From NCBI RefSeq assembly GCF_907164905.1, contig NZ_CAJRAF010000002.1, positions 4,054,001 to 4,118,000 of the forward strand: 64,000 bases of DNA, read 5' to 3'. Both the position numbers and the translations under genes were made by a program. The notes beneath the pieces are model-generated. The model made no database searches, was not told the origin of the DNA, and saw only the letters and a list, made by a program, of their open reading frames with translations. Each line of letters starts with the position of its first letter. Within the stretch, counting starts at the first letter, position 1. This stretch comes from Dyadobacter sp. CECT 9275. GTDB taxonomy: Bacteria > Bacteroidota > Bacteroidia > Cytophagales > Spirosomataceae. Positions 1 to 8,385 of the stretch are shown here, piece by piece.

Positions 1-39
1 CGCCTTGTCGCGCATCTGTTCGAATTCTGTCTTTTCCAT
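1..39 (-). CDS. Start of a CDS running off the left edge (13 codons)
   Basis: An ATG at 37-39 on the minus strand opens a frame reading MEKTEFEQMRDKA up to the window edge. Thirteen residues are too few to name a family. The wording resembles the start of some Bacteroidota IS256-type transposases, and the AT-rich stretch just upstream (40-83) contains a small palindrome, AAAAGTTAAAACTTTT, which would suit an IS end. Both points are guesses. If right, the IS lies mostly left of the window and may have cut the gene at 74-514. Confidence 0.35.
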   Translation of the reverse strand, partial: MEKTEFEQMRDKA

Positions 40-73
40 GTTCTGTTTAAAAGTTAAAACTTTTAGACAGAGT

Positions 74-514
74 TCATTTTACAGTCTCGCGTTCTTTACT
101 GAATATAATCTTGTTACCCGATGTTGTTTTTATTCCTCTGAAGTAAAATGCAATTGTTTTACTATAATAGACCAAATCCAACACACCGTCGTCGTCAAAG
201 TCAGTCACAGATCTGTTATAATTTTCGTAAGCTTGTTGTGCAAATTGACAGACTTGAACTCTTTTTAACATAGTTGCAGATGTACTCTTACTTGTAACGT
301 TAAAGTGAACAAATACAGTCGCATCACCCATAGCTATTATGTCTTTATTACCATCTTTATTAATATCTCCATAAAATAGATCATATTTATCGTAAACTGG
401 TCCCTCCTTGAAACTTTCAAATTCGGAAGACAACGGTATTACGATTTGAGAAAAGGCCAGAGAGGATATAAATGTCAAGCAGACTACAACTAAAATCAGG
501 CATAAATTTTTCAT
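74..514 (-). CDS. Secreted FG-GAP/VCBS-like hypothetical protein, possibly truncated
   Basis: A 146-residue protein starting at MKNLCLILVV, which begins a clear signal peptide ending near LAFSQ; the frame is open 19 codons further upstream, but that extension is not signal-like. The mature part has two Asp-rich calcium-loop motifs, DINKDGNKDI and DFDDDGVLDL, typical of FG-GAP/VCBS beta-propeller repeats. Family members are normally much longer with several repeats, so two repeats in 146 residues suggest a fragment; the C-terminus falls next to a possible IS end. It is encoded opposite to, and just upstream of, a truncated permease gene. Function unknown; probably an exported surface or periplasmic protein. 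Confidence 0.55.
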   Translation of the reverse strand: MKNLCLILVVVCLTFISSLAFSQIVIPLSSEFESFKEGPVYDKYDLFYGDINKDGNKDIIAMGDATVFVHFNVTSKSTSATMLKRVQVCQFAQQAYENYNRSVTDFDDDGVLDLVYYSKTIAFYFRGIKTTSGNKIIFSKERETVK

Positions 515-560
515 GATAATGAGAGGCTTTGTTTGAAGAAAGGTAATTAATTTTAAGTTA

Positions 561-1562
561 TTGCAATACAATTATTTAATAATATTATTAACAGACAATC
601 AAACGTCTAAAATCACTTCATTGAAAAGCGAATTGAACAGGCTTTCAGGTATCGACAATGTCACATTTTTTGATACCCCGCCTGCGTCTGATGCAATCGG
701 CCGCAGCAATGTCCAATTCGATACCCGTCCCGAACACGAGCAATTCATGATTTCCATCAAAGCCGTGGATAATCAATATGTACCTATGTTTAAAATACCC
801 TTGCTAGCTGGCCGCAACCTAAATCCGTCCGACACGATACGCGAGTACCTGCTCAACGAAACAGCTATTAAAGCACTGGGCTTAAAGACAATAGATGACG
901 CCATCGGCAAAGCAGCAACCATCAACGGCCGGCGGGGAACCGTTGTCGGCGTGGTAAAAGACTTCCACTTCCGGTCTCTGCGCACGGCCATCGAACCCCT
1001 TGGTATGACCACCCGTGGCGAGGCTTACGGCAGTTGCGGGCTAAAAATCAATCTATCCGACATGTCATCGACCATTGCCCGACTGGAAACCGAGTGGACG
1101 AAAATTTACCCGTCATATATTTTCACCTACCGGTTTATGGACGAAGACGTCGAGCGGCTCTACAAACTGGATAACGTGCTACTGCGCCTTATTCAGGCAT
1201 TTGCTGTGGTGGCCATCTTCGTTGGATGTCTTGGATTATACGGTCTGGTTTCCTTCATGGCTACTCAAAAGACCAAGGAAATAGGTGTTCGCAAAGTGCT
1301 GGGCGCGAAAACGTCAGATGTCCTGTGGTTGTTCGGGAAAGAATTTTTACAACTGTTGCTAATCGCATTCCTGCTAGCTGCACCACTCGGATGGTGGTTT
1401 ACAAATAGCTGGCTCAACGACTTTGCATACCATATCGAGCCCGGGGTGGGGATTTTCGTACTGGCCATCATAATTACTGTGCTCGTGACGTTTTTTACAG
1501 TCGGCTTCCGCAGCGTCAAAGCTTCGTTGGCAAACCCGATCAAAACGCTGCGGTCCGAATAG
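561..1562 (+). pseudogene. FtsX/MacB-type ABC transporter permease, 5'-truncated
   Basis: This is the C-terminal part of the roughly 800-residue antimicrobial-peptide-type ABC permease common in Cytophagales (periplasmic MacB_PCD domain followed by an FtsX domain). What remains is part of the second periplasmic domain (LLAGRNLNPSD, then GVVKDFHFRSL), a transmembrane helix near residues 210-235, the conserved loop KTKEIGVRKVLGA, and two further helices ending in KTLRSE. The first FtsX unit and its helices are absent. The first 8-10 codons are AT-rich and unlike the rest, so the ATG at 561 is probably accidental and the break is near 585-600. No cognate ATPase is visible. A non-functional remnant is most likely. 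Confidence 0.8.
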
Positions 1563-1872
1563 CAGGCATAAGAAGTTTGTGCTCAGTAAGAGAATACCTC
1601 GTAGTTTATCCCTTTGGATATTAATTTAAGGAGGGGCGTATTAATCGCTGACAACATTTGAATAAAGAAAAGCACTGTTCATGCATCATTTTCCGAGGTT
1701 CGTAAAACAATGAAAATACGACCGCCTGAAAGGGCGTTATTTCGTTCTCTTGTCGGTTACGGCATCCACTTTTCACGAGAGCTCCAAAATGAGTATTTCC
1801 AATCTCTAATGGTTCGAACAAGATTAGACAACTTTTCAAACAAAACCCAAGAGACCCAAACCTACCTTTCCT
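1563..1872. other. Intergenic stretch, no gene recognised
   Basis: About 310 bases between the permease remnant and the small HTH gene. The frames open here give no recognisable protein. I saw no convincing promoter or terminator. Confidence 0.4.
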
Positions 1873-2142
1873 ATGCAAGTCATCTGCCTCGAAGACACAG
1901 CCTTTTACGAACTGGTCGAACAAGTAGTCGCACGGTTGACAGAAACTAATAAGCAGCATGCAGAAAAATGGGTGGCACAGGATGAAGCGATGTCCCTTCT
2001 CAATATTAAATCCAGAACGACCTTACAGAAACTGAGGGATGAAGGTCAGCTACGGTTTTCCCAGCCTCAAAAGAAGATTATTCTTTATGATAGAGAGTCT
2101 ATTGAGCAATATCTAAACAAACACGCCCGCAATACATTCTAG
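1873..2142 (+). CDS. Small helix-turn-helix DNA-binding protein (excisionase-like)
   Basis: An 89-residue protein. Residues 1-35 form a helical lead (VVARLTETNKQHAEKWV); residues 37-85 fit a MerR/excisionase-type winged HTH: a DEAMSLLNIKSRTTLQKLRD helix-turn-helix, then a short beta segment (LRFSQPQKKIILYDRESI) and a terminal helix (EQYLNKHARN). Such proteins are widespread in Bacteroidota conjugative and mobilisable elements, where they act as regulators or recombination directionality factors. The stop codon is two bases before the start of the next gene, so the pair is almost certainly cotranscribed. The specific target is unknown. Confidence 0.7.
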   Translation: MQVICLEDTAFYELVEQVVARLTETNKQHAEKWVAQDEAMSLLNIKSRTTLQKLRDEGQLRFSQPQKKIILYDRESIEQYLNKHARNTF

Positions 2143-2144
2143 TT

Positions 2145-2417
2145 ATGGACACAGAAAACGAAAAACCAGACCCTGAGTATATCCGTAAGTTCAACCAAGG
2201 TTACATTCTGGCCAAGTATATGCCAGGACTATCTGAACGGATTTCGAAATCAAAAAGTCAGACTCCGAATTTACAGGCTATGCAGGACGGCAGAAAGCAA
2301 TTCCTTTCGGAGGAAGCAATCAGCAAGGCCCCGTCCTGGCTCAAACCTGATCCGCAAAAGCTGAACAAAAATCTTCTGGGCAAGACAAAAGGCCGTCAAA
2401 TTGATCCTGAACGATAG
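2145..2417 (+). CDS. Small hypothetical protein, partner of the HTH gene
   Basis: A 90-residue charged protein with no signal peptide or membrane segment. The N-terminal block PEYIRKFNQGYILAKYMP resembles short Bacteroidota proteins that sit directly behind excisionase-like HTH genes in integrated elements. The rest is basic and hydrophilic (DGRKQFLSEEAISK, then SWLKPDPQKLNKN). It starts two bases after the preceding stop, which indicates translational coupling. A role as accessory to the DNA-binding protein is only inferred. A toxin-antitoxin arrangement is possible, but nothing in the sequence shows it. Confidence 0.55.
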   Translation: MDTENEKPDPEYIRKFNQGYILAKYMPGLSERISKSKSQTPNLQAMQDGRKQFLSEEAISKAPSWLKPDPQKLNKNLLGKTKGRQIDPER

Positions 2418-2425
2418 TTTTCCAG

Positions 2426-2953
2426 CTATTCCATTCCTGGCTCTTTTCCTTTTCCGGTTTTAGCAGGTGGTGTGGGTGTACCCTTGCGTTCGTTATCAAG
2501 CAGTGTCCGCATAAAATCCTGAGAATGTTGCAGGTCTTTTTCCTTGCCCTTTATCTGGTCTAACTGCTCCTTGGTTTTTCCCTTGAACGGATTGGGGTGC
2601 AGTGTCTCCCGGGTCGCATCACGAATTTGAGTGGCTGTATCTTTATCCAGGTCCCAGCTTTTGATACCCTGTTCCATCCTCTTAGTCAGATCTGTCTCTA
2701 ACTCTGTCTTTAGCCCTTCAAGGCTCCTGCGATCTTCACGGTTGACCCATGCTTCCCTGGCTTTGGCAAATCCTGCCGGATTAAATTCCAGCCGGTGAGA
2801 GGTTTGTCTGATATCCTCGGTGGGGATGTTTTTAATGCGCTCATCAATCATCCGGGACTGCCGGGCTGTTTCGTCAGCCATATTCTTGAAATAATCAAAG
2901 CCTTCCGGGAAAAGCTGCTCCAAATCTTCTTTGTTTTCGTGATCCTTTGCCAT
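2426..2953 (-). CDS. Highly charged hypothetical protein of mobile-element style
   Basis: 175 residues from the ATG at 2953; a TTG three codons upstream is also in frame. The protein is strongly charged and predicted mostly helical, with no membrane segment. It has several coiled-coil-prone stretches, for example RRSLEGLKTELETDLTKRME and KEQLDQIKGKEKDLQHSQDF, and a proline- and lysine-rich tail. I do not recognise a family. Convergent with the HTH pair (8 bases between the stops) and divergent from the gene at 3030, it shares the compact layout of a small plasmid- or transposon-derived module. Confidence 0.5.
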   Translation of the reverse strand: MAKDHENKEDLEQLFPEGFDYFKNMADETARQSRMIDERIKNIPTEDIRQTSHRLEFNPAGFAKAREAWVNREDRRSLEGLKTELETDLTKRMEQGIKSWDLDKDTATQIRDATRETLHPNPFKGKTKEQLDQIKGKEKDLQHSQDFMRTLLDNERKGTPTPPAKTGKGKEPGME

Positions 2954-2969
2954 TTGATACAATATTTAG

Positions 2970-2998
2970 TTGACAACATATTTGAATTATGGTAGTAT
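2970..2998 (+). promoter_or_regulatory. Possible sigma70-like promoter for the gene at 3030
   Basis: TTGACA at 2970-2975 and TAGTAT at 2993-2998 are separated by 17 bases. An AGGAGA sequence then lies just upstream of the ATG at 3030. This resembles a proteobacterial-type promoter and ribosome site more than the usual Bacteroidota pattern, which is of interest only because the gene looks mobile. Confidence 0.3.
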
Positions 2999-3029
2999 TC
3001 TCAAGTAGTTAACTATCAGGAGACGGACT

Positions 3030-3668
3030 ATGGATTATCATCATCAGCCCGCTGAAAGCACTCGTGATTCACATCCTAATACACAGCCGTATCACACAGT
3101 CCCTTGTAAAACCATTTCATGGGAGGACCTGCACAGGTCCGCCACTGTGCTCACCGAATTTTCTCATGAGGCAAAACAGGAAATCGAATATTACCTGGGT
3201 TATTTGCCCGATGAAAGCATCACCATTCGTTTTGAGCTTTTTCTGAGAAGCCTGATCCAACAGAAAAATGCCGGGTTTTTGCCGTATGAACAGTACAGCA
3301 AACTGGCCGAGCAACATGTCCGCCTGATCCGAAACGAAGATGTCCGCTGTAACCTGGCGGATGATTACGACCTGGAGCTTTACCAGACCTACTTCCGCGA
3401 GTATCTGCCTTACGGAGCTTTGGCAAGACAACGTTTGATTGATATGATGGGTTACGCACCTGAGCTTAAACATTCGCTTCTTGCTGAATTGTACCTTCGT
3501 AAAATACTCGCCAATGAGCTCATCCGGCTTCCATTGGAAATGACTCCGGTAGATTACAAAGCAATCACCCTGATCAGGTACCGGCAGATCTTGCTTTCGC
3601 GTGGTAAAGATGCTGCCGACAACTGGCCGGTGCTGAATTGTGAGCAGGATAGCGAGCTCAGCGAATGA
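3030..3668 (+). CDS. Hypothetical protein with an internal duplication
   Basis: 212 residues, soluble, no signal peptide. The start is supported by AGGAGA seven bases upstream. I do not recognise the family. Two segments look related: around residues 50-100 (YYLGYLPDESITIRFELFLR) and around 138-190 (DMMGYAPELKHSLLAELYLR), each with a Gly-Tyr-x-Pro-acid turn followed by a helix containing E-L-[FY]-L-R. This suggests a tandem repeat of a small helical domain. It stands alone in an accessory region, next to the charged protein at 2426-2953 and the response regulator at 3679. Confidence 0.5.
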   Translation: MDYHHQPAESTRDSHPNTQPYHTVPCKTISWEDLHRSATVLTEFSHEAKQEIEYYLGYLPDESITIRFELFLRSLIQQKNAGFLPYEQYSKLAEQHVRLIRNEDVRCNLADDYDLELYQTYFREYLPYGALARQRLIDMMGYAPELKHSLLAELYLRKILANELIRLPLEMTPVDYKAITLIRYRQILLSRGKDAADNWPVLNCEQDSELSE

Positions 3669-3678
3669 TACGGTCCGT

Positions 3679-4449
3679 TCATTTTCGGGACCTTATCACT
3701 GGCAACCGCTCAAGCAGTTCCTTATGTTTCCCTATTGGTAAAAGTACCTCATGCTGCCGGAGAAAAATCCGGTCAGATTCTACCCGATCAACATACTTCA
3801 GGTTGATACAAACAGAACGTCCGGCCCGGTAGAAGTTATCACCTAAATACAACAACACATTCCCAAACGGTATAGATAAAAGCATTGCCTGATGAACGCT
3901 CCCTGGCATAATACGGGCGAACTCCTCGTCGGTTAAAACCAGCTCACTATATCCACCACTGGCGTTAATAAGCACGATCTGCCCGGTGTTAACCCGGACA
4001 TATCCGCCTTTACCATCCCAGACAAATACATCTTCCGGCGGTGTTTTGCCGGTCGGGATTTTCTCTTGATAAAAATTATCCATCGCAAGATCGATCTGCC
4101 TGGCCAATTCCAGTGGCCGAAAGGGCTTGTGCAGAAAAGCAGTAGGGCGGGTCTTGCGGGCACGTTGATAGGTTTCTATTTCCGTATTAGCCGTCAGATA
4201 AATCAAAGGAATCCATCTGATATCCCTTAGCTGTTCAGAAAGTGTAATACCATCGATCTGACCTTTTAGTCTGATGTCAACAAGGGCCAGATCTGGCCGC
4301 TCCTGTATCATAACCCTGATCGCTGTTTCATAATCGCCCGCTTTACTGCAGACACCGTATCCGGCTGCTATCAGCGCCTCTTCAATGGCCCATGCCGTCA
4401 ACTCATCGTCTTCGACAATCAAAATCCGTAATGCATTGCTTGAATTCAT
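3679..4449 (-). CDS. LytTR-family response regulator
   Basis: 256 residues from the ATG at 4449; a TTG at 4488 is in frame but less likely. It has an N-terminal CheY-like receiver with the acidic pair in VEDDEL, phospho-acceptor Asp in LALVDIRL (near residue 58), the conserved Thr in YLTAN and the Lys in LHKPF. The C-terminal LytTR-type DNA-binding domain contains DNFYRAGRSVCINLKYVDRV and the terminal LLPIGKHKELLERLP. It would bind DNA when phosphorylated by its partner kinase, whose stop codon lies about 40 bases upstream in the same direction. That kinase gene has lost its 5' end to an IS21 insertion, so the pair is probably uncoupled. Confidence 0.85.
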   Translation of the reverse strand: MNSSNALRILIVEDDELTAWAIEEALIAAGYGVCSKAGDYETAIRVMIQERPDLALVDIRLKGQIDGITLSEQLRDIRWIPLIYLTANTEIETYQRARKTRPTAFLHKPFRPLELARQIDLAMDNFYQEKIPTGKTPPEDVFVWDGKGGYVRVNTGQIVLINASGGYSELVLTDEEFARIMPGSVHQAMLLSIPFGNVLLYLGDNFYRAGRSVCINLKYVDRVESDRIFLRQHEVLLPIGKHKELLERLPVIRSRK

Positions 4450-4490
4450 GAGAGGGTATTTATTTAAAATGGAAGGTTTCTTTGACAATA

Positions 4491-5758
4491 TTATGGTTCA
4501 AATACCAGGGTAAAATGGTTCCCTGTCTTATCGGCAGATAATTCAGCTTTCAGTCGTCCCGCCAAAACAGTGATCAATTGAAGGCCAAAGCCTTTTTTCA
4601 CGGACTCATAGCTGAACCCCGGCCCGTTATCTTTCATTTCAAAGACAATGCTTTTGCCCTGCTGCACACATGAGATCATTAAACTGGGATCTTGCTGATT
4701 TGGGAGCGCATATTTGCAGGCATTGGTCATCATCTCGTTAAGGATAAGACCGAACGATGCCGCTTTATCCGCATGCAGCCATATTTTCTCCACCAGATAG
4801 TTTGGACGGAATGACTCCATTCCAAAGATCTTAAATACGCTGGCAGCAAGCCGGGGAATGTACTCCTCCAAATCAACCTGGACGGGCTGGCTGCCATCAT
4901 AAAGCCGTTGATGGACCAATGATACCGCATGAATACGCAGTAAACTTTCTTCCAGTACCTGCTTACCTACACTGTCCTGCATGCGGTTGGATTGCAATGA
5001 GAGCAGGCTGGTAATCTGTTGAAGATTATTTTTTACCCGGTGGTTTTGTTCAGCTACCAATAGCTGGTTCTGATCACTGGTGCGGCGGTACTTGCGGTAG
5101 AGCCAGTAAAATACCCCGCCAAAACCTATCGCAGAAAGGCTCAATATCATGGCGAGCCGCGTCAGCCATTTTTGGGATTTCAGGTTTTCTGCCTGAAGTG
5201 CAAGTTCCTTCTTTTGGGAAGCAAGCATTGCTGCCTTTTTTTCTGTTTCATATTCGACCGAAAGACGCGATATCGCACCCTCCCGATCCTCATTCAAGGT
5301 CTGTATCATTACATTAAGATAGTCCTTGTAATAAGCCAATGCTTGCTTATGATCTGACATTTGCTCATAAAGAACTGCCGTGGCCTTCAGTAAACGGGTC
5401 CTCGGCTCAAAATCATTGAACCGAGAAGTATCCACGACGTATTGAGCCTGCTCTAACCATTTTTTTGCAAGTATTGGCTTGCTTGCATCAAGGTACGCCT
5501 CTGCTAGTCTGATACGGGTAATGATAACTACGAACGTCATTCTCTCTTTAGAAAAGATTTCATCCGCTTTTTTTAGATTGGAAATAAACCTGATGCGGTC
5601 TGCCTCAGTCACAAGAGGTCCATATATAGAATAAACATTGGCGATATCGACTGGATTTCCCAGAGCTAACGCCAATTCCAACGCCTGATCATAATAGTAA
5701 AAAGCACTATCGGCATCCCACTTGTTTTTCCCTTTCGTCTCATATTGAAGTGCAAAGG
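4491..5758 (-). pseudogene. Sensor histidine kinase (HisKA_2 type), 5' part lost at IS21
   Basis: Remaining order: TPR-like helices (DADSAFYYYDQALELALALG onward), a coiled region, one membrane segment (near 5085-5150, LAMILSLSAIGFGGVFYWLY), a HisKA_2 phosphoacceptor helix with His in EQNHRVKNNLQQ, and an HATPase domain with N box LNEMMTNACKYAL and G boxes DNGPGF and GFGLQLI. Full-length relatives have a signal peptide and several TPRs before this point. Here the kinase sequence ends exactly at the IS21 end at 5759; the frame then reads on through IS antisense sequence to about 6215, which is not kinase. Without an export signal and start it is presumably dead. It is followed directly by the response regulator gene. 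Confidence 0.85.
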
Positions 5759-5879
5759 TGGAAAATTCGGTGAAACTGACCACCCCAATTCGGTTTAAAC
5801 TGACCACCTGTTCCGGGCGAAATTGACCACCCCATTTCGGATCAAACTGACCACCTGATTCCGGAGTAAACTGACCACC
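5759..5879. repeat. IS21 left-end repeat array
   Basis: Five copies of a roughly 24-base unit built on TGACCACC, followed by an ATTCCGG-like stretch and AAAC. These are the expected transposase-binding sites of an IS21 left end. The right end has two matching inverted copies at 8336-8343 and 8360-8367. Confidence 0.85.
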
Positions 5880-5943
5880 TGAGAGATTAGAAAATGCTGT
5901 AGAATCAACCATATTTTTGGCACGAACCAATCGTGTAAAAGGT

Positions 5944-7494
5944 ATGGCCAATTCGACAATCAGCATGAGCAAAATAAGACAGATTTTACGGATGTACAGC
6001 CAGGGCCGCAGCAAGCTCTGGATAGCGGAACAGACAGGTGTTTCCCGCAATACCGCTAAGAAGTACATGACCACTTTTGATGCGAGCGGACTTACCTTTG
6101 AACAGATCAACAGCCTGAATGATAAAGAGCTGGATGACTTTTTCGGAACGGTTAAACAGCAGCCACCGCAAGACAGATTGTTGAATCTGCAACGTTGTTT
6201 TCCGCAAATAGACAAAGAATTAAAACGGACAGGTGTTACCCGTCATATGCTTTGGGAAGCCTATAAAAAGGAATTTCCGGAAGGATTTGCTTATACCCAG
6301 TTTTGCTTTCATCTGACCAAATGGAAGGCCCGCGTTAACCCTGTGATGCATCAGGACCATAAGGCCGGCGATAAGCTGTACATCGATTTTGCAGGTGTTA
6401 AATTAAGTATTGTAGATAAAGAGACTGGTGAATTAACTGAGGTTGAAGTGTTTGTGGCTATCCTGGGAGCGAGTCAACTCACTTACGTGGAAGCAGTCAG
6501 TAGCCAGCAAAAAGAAGATCTGATCGCAGCTTGCGAGAATGCACTTCATTATATCGGTGGTGTGCCGGCAGCAATTGTTCCGGATAACCTTAAAGCTGCT
6601 GTTATAAAAAGCAATAAATACGAACCTACGCTGAACGAGGCCTTTGCCGATTTTGCTGATCATTATGGGACTACGATATTACCTGCACGCGCTTACCGGC
6701 CAAGAGATAAGGCGTTGGTGGAAGGTGCTGTCAAAATCGTTTACAGCCGTATTTATGCGCCTTTAAGAAAGCAGGTTTACAACTCACTGACAGAGTTAAA
6801 CGCAGCTATATTGATTGCTCTCGAGGCTCATAATAACCAACTGCTTCGGGGCCGTAATTACAGTCGCAGACTCCAGTTTGAAGAAATTGAGCGCAGTGCT
6901 CTGGCCCCGCTTCCGATCCTGCATTATGAGTTCAAAAAACAGCTACATGCCACTGTAATGAAGAACGGACATGTCTGCCTGAGCGTTGACAAGCACTATT
7001 ATAGTGTCCCATACCGGTTTATCGGCAAGAAAGTCAAGTTGTTGTATTCCAATTCTGTGGTTGAAGCATATTATCATTACGAACGTATCGCCCTTCATAA
7101 AAGGCTTAAAAGTCCCTATAATTATTCTACCGATAAAGAACATCTGGCCAGTACACACCGCTTCGTAACAGACTGGACACCAGATCGATTCTTGGAGTGG
7201 GCTTCCTCGATCCATGAAGATGTCAGGTTGTATATTCTTAAAATCCTGGATCGCAAACAGCATCCCGAACAGGCCTACCGCTCCTGTATTGGTATCCTCT
7301 CTTTTGCGAAGAAAGCTGGTGAACAACGCCTGATCAGCGCGTGCCAAAGGGCTTTAAGCTATGGTATCTACAACTATAAAACAATCCAGACTATACTGGA
7401 AAAAAATATGGATCAATATGAAGACAGCCTGTTTGCAGACGAATTACCCATGCCCAAACACGATAATATCAGAGGCGAAGACTATTATCAATAA
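5944..7494 (+). CDS. istA: IS21-family transposase IstA
   Basis: 516 residues from the ATG giving MANSTISMSKIRQIL; an ATG nine codons upstream is also in frame. IstA cuts and joins the element ends. Domains: an N-terminal helix-turn-helix (IAEQTGVSRNTAKKYM), then an RNase-H-fold DDE integrase core with first Asp in DKLYIDFAGV, second Asp in AAIVPDNLKAAV and Glu in DKALVEGAVKIVY, and a C-terminal beta-barrel region (YYSVPYRFIGKKVKLLY). Length is usual for the family and all catalytic residues are present. It is followed after 21 bases by istB, which it needs for target selection. Confidence 0.93.
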   Translation: MANSTISMSKIRQILRMYSQGRSKLWIAEQTGVSRNTAKKYMTTFDASGLTFEQINSLNDKELDDFFGTVKQQPPQDRLLNLQRCFPQIDKELKRTGVTRHMLWEAYKKEFPEGFAYTQFCFHLTKWKARVNPVMHQDHKAGDKLYIDFAGVKLSIVDKETGELTEVEVFVAILGASQLTYVEAVSSQQKEDLIAACENALHYIGGVPAAIVPDNLKAAVIKSNKYEPTLNEAFADFADHYGTTILPARAYRPRDKALVEGAVKIVYSRIYAPLRKQVYNSLTELNAAILIALEAHNNQLLRGRNYSRRLQFEEIERSALAPLPILHYEFKKQLHATVMKNGHVCLSVDKHYYSVPYRFIGKKVKLLYSNSVVEAYYHYERIALHKRLKSPYNYSTDKEHLASTHRFVTDWTPDRFLEWASSIHEDVRLYILKILDRKQHPEQAYRSCIGILSFAKKAGEQRLISACQRALSYGIYNYKTIQTILEKNMDQYEDSLFADELPMPKHDNIRGEDYYQ

Positions 7495-7515
7495 TCCTTT
7501 AAACAATTAATAAAA

Positions 7516-8265
7516 ATGAACACAAACACTTTGGAAAAGTTACGCAAGCTAAAATTTTACGGCATGTTCCATGCCTTTAAAAGTAGCCTGGAAAGTGGAA
7601 AGACTAATGATTACACGGCGGATGAGCTTTTAGCTCATCTAGTTGACGCTGAATGGGATGACAGAAATAACCGTCGGGTCGAACGCCAGATCTTGTACGC
7701 ACGGTTCCGCTATAAGGCCATGGTCGAAAATATCCACTATCATGCTGATAGAAGTATTGACCGTAATCAGATCATGCGCCTAGCAGAATGCTCCTTTATT
7801 GGCCGAAATGAAAACCTACTGATCACAGGCAGTACCGGAATCGGTAAAAGCTATGTAGCATCTGCGATTGGTCATCAGGCATGTATACTTGGCTACCGCG
7901 TAATGTATGCCAGTACTCCCAAATTGTTTGCCAAACTCAAAATGGCCAAGGCGGATGGATCCTATATCAAAGAAATTACAAAAATAGAACGGCAACAACT
8001 TCTTATCCTGGACGACTTTGGTATCCAGCCGTTCGATGCCCAGAGCCGGGCAGCACTGATGGAAATCATAGAAGACAGGCACGGAAAAACATCCCTGATA
8101 ATTACTTCTCAGTTGCCTGTTAGCAAATGGCATGAAGTAATAGGAGAAAAAACCATTGCTGATGCCATTTTAGATCGTATAGTACATGATGCACACCGGG
8201 TTGAATTAAAGGGGGAATCAATGAGAAGAAAACGAAAAACGGAGCTCGAAACCAGCTACGAATAA
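7516..8265 (+). CDS. istB: IS21-family helper ATPase IstB
   Basis: 249 residues, DnaC/DnaA-like AAA+ ATPase that assembles on target DNA and activates IstA. Walker A is in ITGSTGIGKSYVASAIG, Walker B in LLILDDFG, sensor-type residues in SLIITSQLPVSKWHEVIG, and the arginine-containing C-terminal helix ILDRIVHDAHRVELKG is present. The N-terminal IstB domain (LEKLRKLKFYGMFHAF) is intact. The stop lies about 120 bases inside the right end of the element. Confidence 0.93.
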   Translation: MNTNTLEKLRKLKFYGMFHAFKSSLESGKTNDYTADELLAHLVDAEWDDRNNRRVERQILYARFRYKAMVENIHYHADRSIDRNQIMRLAECSFIGRNENLLITGSTGIGKSYVASAIGHQACILGYRVMYASTPKLFAKLKMAKADGSYIKEITKIERQQLLILDDFGIQPFDAQSRAALMEIIEDRHGKTSLIITSQLPVSKWHEVIGEKTIADAILDRIVHDAHRVELKGESMRRKRKTELETSYE

Positions 8266-8385
8266 TTATAACTTTTATTTACTAATTTTGAATCGCTTCT
8301 ACTAGCATTTTCTACTACCGGCCGCCAGTTAATTAGGTGGTCAATTTGCCACGGAATCAGGTGGTCAACTTCTCCGAAATACCCA

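Larger units (their letters stand above)
5759..8385 (+). mobile_element. IS21-family insertion sequence, complete, 2627 bp
   Basis: It contains istA and istB and is bounded by imperfect 26-bp inverted repeats that start TGG and end in TGACCACC (5759-5784 and 8360-8385). As in other IS21 elements the ends carry multiple internal repeats: TGACCACC occurs five times at the left (5777, 5801, 5824, 5848, 5872, spaced 23-24 bases) and twice at the right. Flanking bases differ (TGCAAAGG before, CTGTATAC after), so there is no target duplication, and the two flanks belong to different genes: a histidine kinase and a MORC-type ATPase. The element itself looks intact. Confidence 0.92.

Noticed and set aside
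5759..6215. Extension of the histidine kinase frame to 574 residues
   Set aside because: The extra N-terminal part is antisense to the IS21 end and istA and carries translated terminal repeats; it is not kinase sequence.
8256..8385. Last 40 or so residues of the ATPase frame
   Set aside because: They are encoded by the IS21 right end and were left out of the native gene span.
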